The translations under genes were made by a program, and so were the position numbers. Of a DNA stretch of 64,000 nt, positions 52,001 to 60,716 are shown piece by piece (within the stretch, counting starts at the first letter, position 1; every line of letters begins with the position of its first letter). Source of the DNA: Blastobasis lacticolella (Eukaryota; Arthropoda; Insecta; Lepidoptera; Blastobasidae); contig LR990059.1 in NCBI GenBank assembly GCA_905147135.1, positions 14,283,001 through 14,347,000 of the forward strand, read 5' to 3'. The notes below the pieces were generated by a model, which made no database searches, had not been told where the DNA came from, and worked only from the letters and a program-made list of their open reading frames with translations.

Positions 52001-54602
52001 TGGTTTGATGTGAGTGGATGAATGTAAGAGGCTTAAATCCAAACGATATGGTAGGTTCACAGGGAGGATTATAAGTAGGTATACGATCAGAGACTGGTAT
52101 GACGATGTCAATGCGAAATACTTTTGATCATATTATTCATCATCATCATCATCATCCGGGCGGTCGATCCCGGCTTCTGCTAGGGTCCGCTTTCTTACTT
52201 TTTCTTCTCCACTTTTCCGATCTTCGGCATCCCGAAGTATATTAGCCCTCACGATTAGCCCCTTGAGCTTGATCGGGATTTTAAGGTCACAGGTGACTGT
52301 TCCCGCCTTTTGGCCCCAGCTGCAGAGATTCGGGACTTGACATCGGGGTCATATCGCACGGATACGACCTTAATTGACTATTGATCATATTATATTATTA
52401 TCTGGATTAATTCACGAGATTCCATAATTCATTGGTTGTGAAAAAACTAGTTTTATTTCTAGTTAAGTGGTGAGTCATTGGCAGGTGGGACAAAAATAAT
52501 TATTATTTTTAAACACCCAATGAAATAAAATACCTACCGACAATAAAACAAAAATAGAATGAGCTTTATACAAATATAAATATCCTGGGTACTTCTGATT
52601 ATGTACTTGAAATACTTACATTAGTAAAGGTGTAGGAATATCCATCAGGATTTACAACAGGAAATATATGCCATTGAAAAGTCTCGGCAAGTGTTCTAAC
52701 ATTTGCGTCTGTACTTGTCAAGAATTCTTTTATTATCCACGTCACTGTGGCTGGCGATATCCACTCCCTCGCGTGAAGACCACCTTCCAACATTCCAATC
52801 TTTCTATCTGCACTCCCAGGTCTATAAATATGACAAAAGTATGAAATTTATTTACATTCTTGATGGCAACATTTCTCGTGAAAACTTGGGAACTTTGACA
52901 GAGTGATTGCATATCCTATGACTATAGGAGTATCATTTTATTTTATTTACAGCATTTCGATCAAACGCTATAGAAACAGGCAAACGTGTCACCTGCGTGG
53001 AAAGTGGTCACTGCTGAGATTTCTACCAGTTAATTCTTGAGATGACTTTAGGCGCTAGTTTCCATAGTTTTACAAAGCATAATACGCATCATCCTCATCA
53101 TCACAGCCCGTAACAGTCCACTGCAGGACTTAATGCCTCTTTCACGAAAGGGGAGATTATTGCCATAGCCTCCACGCTTGGCAGGCAGGTTGGAGATTGC
53201 AGTGTTTAAATATAACAATGGAAAATACTGCTACCCATTTTCCAGACTACGGAGACTCTTGATTTTTTGCCTCGAAAACATTAGTCGTTTTGTACGACAC
53301 CCATGAGTGTCAGGGGTTGGTGCTATTCTACTCTGCCGGACAAAACACAGACACCACACACTTAAATACTCAATTTGGACCTGTAGTCGATTATGACGCC
53401 TTTGATTGGTCTTCCTTCATTAGATTCTCCCATTTCCGCTGTTGTAACAATGTCAGGGTATTCCAAAGCAAGTTCGTCGAGCCAATTGTATATATGTTCA
53501 AGGTTGTTATATTGGGTCCAAGACATGGAAAGATGGGTTTCAGTGTTGCGAGTGAGTCGAGATAGCGGTGCGGGTTGTAATTGGTCGTCCATTACCCTGA
53601 AAATAAGAAAGAAAAGCTAATGGTGAGTCTTCAAATCTAAATAGGTCTACAATATTTCTAGAAGGTTTATAATTTGTAATCCTAAGTTGTTCTATGTCAA
53701 ATCATGTTATAGTAATAATATTCTGAAGTAATATGTTTGGTTAATATGGTTCTACAAATTCACACAGCGCCATCTAGCCCCAAAGTAAGCAAAGCTTGTG
53801 TTCTGGGTGTTACATAACTGATAAATACTTGTACAGTTTTTTAATATATACGTATACATACATATTACACTCAATGAAAGATTCGAAAAGCGGACCCTGG
53901 CAGAAGCCGGAATAAACGCTAGGATGATACAAATTTCACCCAGACCCGTAACAGAAATTAAAATTCATCATTGCAATTTCTGTTCGGCCGGGAATCGAAC
54001 CCGGGACCTCTGCGTGGCGACCGGCATGTAAACCAACTGAATCACTCAGGTCGTGAAGTATATTTAAATTTTACGTTTAAATAGATAAAGTTGTTGGGCT
54101 TGGAGATGGAGAAAAGTCGTTAGATACATTTCTATGATGCGCGAGTCAACGGCTGACGACACAAGGATGCCGTATATAGACCATGCGAAGTGGAGAAAAA
54201 AGTGAATCCTGACAGAAGTCGAAATTTATCGCTAGGATGATGATGAGACACGTATACAGAAAATACGCAGGTATTTACTTTTCAAAGTCCTTAAAATTTG
54301 AAAATGACTTACTTCTTCAAATCAGCGATCACTTCAATCACTTCAATACCAGCTTTGCTTATTTTCTCCAAAAACACTGGTTGATTACCTTTTGAAACCA
54401 TCAATTTAGCAACATTGCTTAGGCTAAATTGTTCTTCCCATGTCGCAAAAATACCATCACTTTGGATGTCTTCTAAAATCTTCACGTCATCTTCTGTTTT
54501 TGGAACTACATTGTAAACTTTATAGCCTTCATAACTTTTCTTTACCGCTGTAACTAGAACTGTAGCAAACACAGCAAATATAAATATACTCCGTCCAGCC
54601 AT
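46075..54602 (-). CDS. CP4: zinc carboxypeptidase A-like (M14A), 7 exons, 465 aa
   Basis: Exons (minus): 54602-54313, 53596-53381, 52821-52620, 49220-49106, 48557-48334, 47774-47690, 46340-46075; total 1398 nt. Exon 1 is very close to CP3 (shared [19 protein letters not shown]), showing recent duplication. Signal peptide about 1-19, propeptide to about Arg113. Zinc ligands H185, E188 (HARE) and H321 (FHSFT); R241, N266-R267, Y378 and catalytic E401 (LELRD) are present; F385 suggests CPA-like specificity. The last 24 residues ([10 protein letters not shown]... to SLFK) form a hydrophobic tail. The donor of intron 2 (GTCCAA at 53380) is poor compared with GTCAGT in CP3 and lies about 30 bp from an inserted R3 repeat. 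Intron 3 is long (52619-49221) because it holds an RTE LINE, a LINE fragment and a tRNA-SINE; intron 6 holds a SINE and the 46565-47280 fragment. All else looks functional. Confidence 0.9.
46565..47285 (+). mobile_element. Retroelement-type ORF fragment (GYHGLSC/GKRPDG region)
   Basis: Frame 46574-46894 has [40 protein letters not shown] and [12 protein letters not shown], a conserved block I associate with multicopy mobile-element proteins. Similar coding text resumes past 46900 ([10 protein letters not shown], then [13 protein letters not shown]) but is broken by stops and by a 27-bp tandem duplication at 46952-47005. Ends in (ATA)n near 47285. Exact element class not known. In CP4 intron 6, antisense. 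Confidence 0.45.
47290..47552 (-). mobile_element. tRNA-derived SINE S1 in CP4 intron 6, diverged
   Basis: TTATCTTGGCGTCAATGTCC tail to TTGCTAGGCCACTGATACTC head. Confidence 0.5.
49284..49338 (+). mobile_element. 55-bp micro-Helitron (ends only)
   Basis: Starts TCTAATATATAAAATTCTCG and ends GTTTGCCGGGTCAGCTAG, between A and T. These match the two ends of a common lepidopteran Helitron family, with almost nothing between them. In CP4 intron 3, 64 bp upstream of exon 4. Confidence 0.6.
49495..51650 (-). mobile_element. RTE-clade LINE, 5'-truncated and decayed
   Basis: Lies in CP4 intron 3, same strand as the gene. The longest RT frame is 50903-49992 ([62 protein letters not shown]). It stops once at 49992-49994 and then resumes in the same frame to 49554 with the typical RTE C-terminal region ([51 protein letters not shown]). 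The catalytic box reads YADN, not YADD. Upstream pieces (about 50830-51463) keep RTE sequence but are frame-shifted. The 3' end is a short (GAT)n tail at about 49500. Confidence 0.8.
51742..51961 (-). mobile_element. tRNA-derived SINE S2 in CP4 intron 3
   Basis: GGGAATCAAACCCGGGACCT and ACCACTCAGGTCGTG; the CGCCATCTAG segment is missing. Confidence 0.55.
52137..52375 (-). mobile_element. Second fragment of the same RTE LINE family
   Basis: Starts on the plus strand with (CAT)n and then repeats the terminal sequence seen at 49505-49600 and 49930-50060, with the middle deleted. It is a decayed, internally deleted 3' end in CP4 intron 3. Confidence 0.6.
53085..53350 (-). mobile_element. R3 repeat in CP4 intron 2
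   Basis: Starts with ATCATCCTCATCATCACAGC and ends near CTACTCTGCCGGACAAAACA, about 30 bp from the exon 2 donor. Confidence 0.6.
53754..54055 (-). mobile_element. tRNA-derived SINE S2 in CP4 intron 1, carrying a small insertion
   Basis: Standard S2 layout, interrupted at about 53870-53935 by a short RTE 3' end. Confidence 0.6.
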
Positions 54603-54604
54603 TT

Positions 54605-55085
54605 TGGACTCAATATTGAAATGACCTTACAATCGATGTATTGTTTGAAATTTCTTCATAATCAAGCAAGTAATCTTATCACAGACATTATTAATAAGAT
54701 TAGTTGTAGTTCTAAGCGTTTCGCATATCAAACGTCTATACGATTACGTTATAATGCAATAAGTTATCAGACGGAATTTACTAAAATATTTTAAATATTT
54801 AATTCGTGCTACTTTTATAAATAACTCTTCTCTATCCTCTAATTTATGAAAAGCCCTACATTCGATTCTAGATAGATTTTTTATCATCATTGTTGATCGA
54901 CGGTATTTTCAATCTTTTATATGATGTACTAGATAATTATCTTCTGTACTCAGCATTACCAGCAGTAATTAATTTGAAACATAATTTGGAAAATAAAGGA
55001 CATAGCTTGTAAGGTAATTGTTGGTTTAGAAATATTTTATGTTTATCTTATTAAATAAACATTTATCTTTTATCGATCGAATCAG
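54605..55085. other. Region upstream of CP4
   Basis: AT-rich promoter region with a GATAAG motif and no clear TATA box. Confidence 0.45.
54675..54680 (-). promoter_or_regulatory. GATA motif upstream of CP4
   Basis: GATAAG within TGTGATAAGATT on the minus strand, about 75 bp upstream of the CP4 start. GATA factors drive many insect midgut genes, so this fits a gut-expressed peptidase, but a six-base motif is common by chance. Confidence 0.25.
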
Positions 55086-55089
55086 AAAT

Positions 55090-55352
55090 GAGGAGATCCG
55101 CAAGCGAACGAAGGTCACCGACATAGCTCTAAAGATTGCCAGACTGAAGTGGCAGTGGGCAGGTCAGTAAAGTTCTTCGAGTGGCGACCACGTACCGGAA
55201 GACGCAGCGTGGGTAGCAGCCTCCCACAAGGTGGACCGACGATCTGGTAAGGATCGCAGGTACCAGCTGGATTCGGAAAGCACAGGACCGGTCTTTGTGG
55301 AGATCTCTGGGCCTATGCCCAGCCGTGGGCGTCTTCTGGCTGATATGATGAT
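55090..55352 (+). mobile_element. RTE-type LINE 3' end (second family)
   Basis: Same terminal region as 25085-25458 (RTKVTDIALKIARLKWQWAG), with a small internal deletion, ending TGATATGATGATGATGATGA. Upstream of CP4. Confidence 0.65.
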
Positions 55353-55707
55353 GATGATGATCACTTTCTTCATTATTTATAATCATATATCCCTTTCATG
55401 CATTCTACTATCTTTTCGCGGCGCACTTATGTTTAAAAACCTACAGACCTAAATTGTTAATTGTCATTTCGGAGAGAGCTAAAAGGAACCTACATATTTT
55501 ACTTTTGGTTTTCTTTTCATTATTGATAATTTTGATTTTGTCCTAACTGATTACGAACTGTATTTTGTATTGTTGATTTCTTTAATTTTATAATATTTTT
55601 ATTTTGTAACCCCTAATTTAGGTTTACTAGGTTGGTGAACACCACGATATTAAATGGTATAAAGAAATTTATTTAGCATCCACCCGGATGAGTGGCGGTC
55701 AACTACC

Positions 55708-56579
55708 GTAGGGGAAGGTGGCCTAAAACGGATGGCCCGTCTAAGACGGGTAAGCGCTCGTATGCTGTCATGTCAATAAGTAGTGCCGACGGGTGCATGT
55801 TCCGAGAGTCCGAATATTGACGAGTTCGATCCGTGACGATTGTATGTTTAACTAAAGTTTTTAAGTACATAAAAAAAAATTAAGATGTGTTCCTTGATTA
55901 GTCGAAAATCTTTATAATCAGCACATTGTTAATATTGCGATTATATTTTAGGGTTATCGAACTTTAAATTAAGACAAAGAGTTATCTGGGATCCCTTTCA
56001 TGTTGAAGTCTTTAATCACTTTACTAAAATATGTGCTATTGGGCAAAACGGGTAGGGGCAAAACGGGTATGGTTTTGTATGAAAAATTTAATCCAAAATG
56101 GTTTACATGAACAACTTGTTATTTCAATCTATATTGTAAATATACTTCAAAGGAGTATGGTTATTTTGATCTACAACTCCTGTAGCTATTAATATTACAT
56201 CAAAAGAAAGGTTGATTTCGTTAGGTGGTTGAGGTTTTAAGTTTGAACAATTTAACAATAAACATAATTTTAAATGCTAATAGTCGAAATGATAAACTAT
56301 AATTTGTAGGTACAGTGTTTTTTCCTACTTGTTAGATTATAAGTTTGATTGACCTATCCTAAAAATTATGACGTCTACCCGTTTTGTCCAAATTATATAT
56401 CCGTTTTAGGCTCATATGCGGGCAAAACGAGTTTTTCTGGAGGTTTCTTATTTTTTCTATTTATAAAATATTTGATAGAATTCTTAAAAATAGTGTTTTA
56501 TTTTCAAGCTTAAACTTAAATTTCTAGTTTCTTTTAACCCTTGCGCGAAACTTACCCGTTCTAGGCCACATTCCCCTAC
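55708..56579. mobile_element. About 870-bp inverted-repeat element
   Basis: Left end GTAGGGGAAGGTGGCCTAAA; right end in reverse GTAGGGGAATGTGGCCTAGA. The interior repeats CAAAACGGGTA motifs and shows no long ORF, so it looks non-autonomous. Target duplication not clear. Confidence 0.5.
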
Positions 56580-56829
56580 ACTTTTTCAGAAACTTCGTGC
56601 TGCGTATGGAACTATCTTTCTTCAGCTGTATTCCCGAACCAATATATATGATATTGGGGCCTCCATGAAACGAACTTTCTTAAAACGCGTTGTGCAACGC
56701 ATTCGTGACATTGCAAGTGCCTCTTGGCAGTGATGACTATTTGCCATCAGGTGACACTCTAGCTCGCCTTCCTTATTAAGTCCATTATGCCTCCTATCGA
56801 GAGCCTCGCCTTCGGTTTCTCGCTTCCCT

Positions 56830-57222
56830 CTATCTATACAATATCATAAAGAAGCTGTATGTTTGTAAGTTCGTTTACTCCGAAACGACTGAACCGATTT
56901 TCAAAATAATTTCACTAGGAAGCTACATTGACTTGGTACTTGATACTTTTGATCCCGAAAAATATTAGTATCCCATGGGATAGTTGAATATTTACAGAGC
57001 TATAACTTCAGAACGGCTGCACCTCTTTGACTAATTCTTTTTTTGTTGTTGTGTTTGTAATTGTCAGGACAAGGTTTGTATAATAGGAAAAAAAGAGTAT
57101 GAAAGGGGTAGGGTAGGTTAAGGTATTAGTAAGGTAGGTGTAGAGGTAGGGTAGGGTAGGGATAAGGTAGAGTAGGGCAGGGGTAGTACACCACGCAAAC
57201 GAAGTCGCGCCGAGCCAGGTAG
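56830..57222 (+). repeat. Helitron-like repeat with G-rich insertion
   Basis: Begins TCTATACAATATCATAAAG, contains CGACTGAACCGATTTTC, and ends CGAAGTCGCGCC...GGTAG. Near the right end is a tract of GGTAGGGTAGGG-type repeats (57104-57185). Confidence 0.45.
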
Positions 57223-57247
57223 TGTATTATAAAAAAAGTCCATAGGT

Positions 57248-57598
57248 ATGCCTCGCCTCTGCACACATCCCAAAGGCTCCCTGGGTGGGTCTGTGCTCAA
57301 TTATATTTATAGGCGCGCGCCGCCTTGTCCTGCGCAAGCGCATAAATCAGCTGCGCAACCGCCGACAGCCTATGGGAATGCGGATCCAATAGGTACAGAA
57401 GACAAACCTATAACCAGTTTAAAAGGAGCTGATATTGCTATGCGGGTTATTAGAGACGCTAGCTTATCTAATACTGGTTTGTTAGATCGAAATGATATTG
57501 ATTGTACAGTGCGACCGACTTATCCGTTCAGTAGACGGCGTCACCAGTGGTGGAGAAGTGGGCGTTTCAAACTGTCATTTGAGTACAATATGGCTTAG
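57248..57598 (+). CDS. Unrecognised ORF, 116 aa
   Basis: Open frame from MPRLCTHPKGSLGG to FEYNMA. The first part is Pro/Ala/Arg-rich from a GC-rich stretch; the second part (DKPITSLKGADIAMRVIRD, then LLDRNDIDCTVRPTYPFSRR) has ordinary protein composition. It begins just past the end of a Helitron-like repeat. I do not recognise it. It could be a piece of a transposon ORF or an exon; no splice sites or polyadenylation signal were decisive. Confidence 0.2.
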   Translation: MPRLCTHPKGSLGGSVLNYIYRRAPPCPAQAHKSAAQPPTAYGNADPIGTEDKPITSLKGADIAMRVIRDASLSNTGLLDRNDIDCTVRPTYPFSRRRHQWWRSGRFKLSFEYNMA

Positions 57599-57834
57599 TT
57601 CCGATTTTGCCTACTGGTCGGATATCTCGAATGTCAATGCGTAATCTCTTTATTTCTTGCACCAGCTGTAAGAGCACTTTGTGGTGTGTCTTCTCATACA
57701 ATGAAATGATCTTTGTGTTGTGCCAATCTCATAAGATTATAATGTATTGAGAAAATTGCTTAGTTTTCTTGATACGCGTGGTCTTATACTTAACTTGTAA
57801 GGCTACTGTATGCAAATTACCTACTACCTATTTA

Positions 57835-57965
57835 TCAATATAATCTGGATGCCTTCAATGCTAGAGTGAATAGGCTGTTCCAAGACGGGCATACTCCATC
57901 TTCGGCCACATCGTCACTTACCAACAGGTGAGATGGAGGTCGAACGCCAGTATTGTATAAAATAA
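57835..57965 (+). mobile_element. LINE 3' fragment
   Basis: Encodes QYNLDAFNARVNRLFQ and SSATSSLTNR followed by a short A-rich end. Confidence 0.45.
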
Positions 57966-57982
57966 ATTTAACTGATCAGATC

Positions 57983-58100
57983 AAATGACTCTGTTCTGAG
58001 TTATGTACATTATTTGAACACTAACCGATGCTCTTACGGTGAGGGAAAACCTTATGATGAAACCTGCACATTCAGCCGACTGAATGTGACCGACTGTTGA
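57983..58100 (+). mobile_element. tRNA-derived SINE S1, body fragment
   Basis: TGACTCTGTTCTGAGTTATG through CCTGCACATTCAGCCGACTG. Confidence 0.5.
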
Positions 58101-58187
58101 ATCAATCTGCTTACCCTTCGGAGAAAGTAAGTTGGGTTCTGCAAGTAGTAGTACGAAGTAATAACTAAGATAGACGACCATAGTGTT

Positions 58188-58410
58188 TCCGTTGGTTAAC
58201 ATGCTGGTCTGCCACGCAGAGGTCCAGAGTACGATTCCCGGCAGAGCAGAAATATAAATGATGAATTTTAATTTATGTTACGGGTGTAGTATGCATGTCT
58301 GTATATTAATTAAAAAAGAAAATAATTAGTTAATCAGTTATCTAACACCCAAAACACAAGCTTTGCTTAAATGGGGCCAGATGGAGCTGTGTGAATTTGT
58401 CCAAGCATAT
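58188..58410 (+). mobile_element. tRNA-derived SINE S2
   Basis: GTTAACATGCTGGTCTGCCA head, AGTACGATTCCCGGCAGAGC B-box region, CAGATGGAGCTGTGTGAATT body. Confidence 0.55.
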
Positions 58411-58867
58411 AAAAAGCATATAAAAAAAGAACAAGTTGTAGTGATTCTGTACCTCCGTTTATGTTCATTAGCGAATGAGTACAGAAATTGCCACGGGAAA
58501 ATGATAAGACAAATAAAGCTGCAAAGAAGAAAAACAGATAATTAATTGATGCTTTGGAAATTTCAATAATATGAAAGGCATTCATTAGTTAATGAGGACG
58601 TCTACTGTTCCAAATCAAAAGTAAGTATTTACTTATTATTATCTTTTACAACAATTTGTTATTTTTCGACTTTAATAGTATTCCATTGACCCGATGAGGA
58701 TGAGGTTGGGTTAAGTTACAATTCGAGCGATATTTTGAAGATGGACTAAATGATCAGATGTGAGGAAGCGTTCAGTCTCATGGTATGGTCAACCAGCGCT
58801 CGCAAGTTGACAAGGTAAATAAATATGTGACCTACAAAATTAACTAACATGCCACCAATAGGGAAAT

Positions 58868-59178
58868 ATAACCCTGGGTCCACCTTGATCATGATCTAGG
58901 ATTAGCCAGATCAAGTAATTACAGTAAAGCGAATGCTATCTCACCTCCGTGACCCTGTTTACAGGGGAACCTGACTATATTGGATCATGATTACACATTC
59001 AGTCACCTGAAAGTACAGCTTACATCACGATGTTTTCCCTCACCGTAAGAGCATCGGTTACTGTTCAACTAATGCACATAACTCAGAAAAAGTCATTGGT
59101 ACCTAACTATATGGCGGTATTGGGGGATCGAACTCGATACCTCTTGCGTACCAGTCGGACCCCCTAGCCACTACTACT
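58868..59178 (-). mobile_element. tRNA-derived SINE S1
   Basis: TCCACCTTGATCATGATCTA body to GGATCGAACTCGATACCTCT head; long copy. Confidence 0.55.
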
Positions 59179-59835
59179 TTATGATATTAAGAGGGAAATA
59201 ATTTACGATGATCCTGGAACCTCTTAATCAGCCTTCGTCCTCATTGTTAACTCGTCGGGCGAGTATAATGACGCCATTGTCTTGTTGTATCGCGATGAAT
59301 GTGTGCCCCTAGTCATAAACTTATTGATATGTCAACTGTATACAATACCGAGGATTATAAGCAGAGTATTGTATGGTCATCTGTTCATAGAAGTTTTATG
59401 GGTTGGATGGAAAAAGAGGCCCGGCCGTAGCGACCTTTTATGGAAGCAGATTTTTATGAATTGTGGTCTTTTTGTGTTTGTTACCAGGTTGTAGTGTATC
59501 ATAATATGTTAGGCTTGTGACTTCGTCAGCGGGGAAATCGTTTTAGGGCAGTTTATCTTTTTCCAGATAGACCATTTTAAATGACCTCCCTAATGTATGA
59601 AAGCTATTACTACGGAGAGTTCTACAATAGGTGTTCCAGTTTTGGAAAATGTTTTCTTATATTATATAGATGTTCTTTTTGGCCTGACCGACTCATGTAT
59701 AGTTGTATCGACCCAATAATATGTCAGCCGACACGCTTTAATGTCATATCAATTCGGCTACGGCCTAGGCATTGAGTAGAATTTATTTTGTATTTTTTTC
59801 AGACTAGAAGAAACATGCTCATTATTTCGTTCACG

Positions 59836-60075
59836 TGAGTGGTTCAGTTGGTTAACATACCGGTTCGCCGCACAGAGGTCTTGGGTTCGATTCCCGGCCG
59901 GGCAGAAATTGAAATGGTGGATTTTTTTTTCTGTTACGGGTCTGGGTGTTATATATTAAATAAGTATGTATTTAAAAATATATACGTAATTTAGCTGTTT
60001 ACTGACCTATAACAAGCTTTGTTTACTTTAAGGCTAGATGGCGCTGTGAAAATTGTCCAATCGTATTTATTTATT
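59836..60075 (+). mobile_element. tRNA-derived SINE S2 abutting the LTR element
   Basis: GTGAGTGGTTCAGTTGGTTA head, GGGTTCGATTCCCGGCCGGG B-box, CTAGATGGCGCTGTG body, tail next to the LTR. Confidence 0.6.
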
Positions 60076-60076
60076 T

Positions 60077-60375
60077 GTGTTTTATTTGTGTTTTATTTGT
60101 GTTTTATTAATTACGGATCGCTTCTATATGAATACCTTCGAGCAAGCATTGACCTAGATACGACTGGCTGCCGACCGCCGCATCAATCTCGCCGCATCAA
60201 GACTGCGCCGCCCGGCGCAATGAATACGTATTTGCGAAATTCACTTTAGATCCAACCTCGATCATTGTCACATCTATTTTTAGTTCATAATTTATTAATT
60301 GTAACTTATTCTTAATTAAATTTTTAATTTCATTTCTTCGTTTTTTTTAAGTCCTTCGGCTGTAGCCTTCGTATT
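60077..60375 (+). repeat. Probable 5' LTR
   Basis: The right edge is set by the primer site that follows directly. The left edge is a guess: it falls where the SINE tail gives way to three copies of a TTATTTGTGTTT-like unit. The 3' LTR is outside the window, so the ends cannot be compared. Confidence 0.45.
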
Positions 60376-60393
60376 TGGCGCAGTCGGTAGGAT
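60376..60393 (+). other. tRNA-Ser type primer-binding site
   Basis: TGGCGCAGTCGGTAGGAT sits just after the LTR. It starts TGG (pairing with CCA) and is complementary to the 3' end of a serine tRNA with about one mismatch. tRNA-Ser priming is known for the 17.6/297/TED errantiviruses. Confidence 0.7.
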
Positions 60394-60716
60394 ACTCGCG
60401 GTCGGTTCGCGTAAATAAGGAAGATTTCCGGACTGATCGGGCCGCCCGCGTGGCTCTCAAGTCACAGCTGAGTATCCGAACCTACACGTGCCGCAGCTGA
60501 GGAGGACCAGTATCCAAAATTCGACACGCAAAGAGACGAGAAATGAAACTGTAAGTACGCAAACTCTCTTTTTGTGTTGCTTCCTTGTAGTCCCTAATTT
60601 CCAAGATTTTTCACCCTAGAAATAAGGGTAGTGACGAGACTGCATCACGACAGTCTCGTCAACAGCGATTAGATATTAATAGATTAGAGCTAGACTGTAA
60701 TTCTTTTAGAGATAGC

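Noticed and set aside
60550..60592. GTAAGT followed by TTCCTTGTAG in the LTR element leader looks like a mini-intron
   Set aside because: The intron would be about 38 nt, and joining from the ATG at 60543 gives an early stop, so it does not extend gag. The donor could still serve a downstream spliced RNA, which cannot be tested here.
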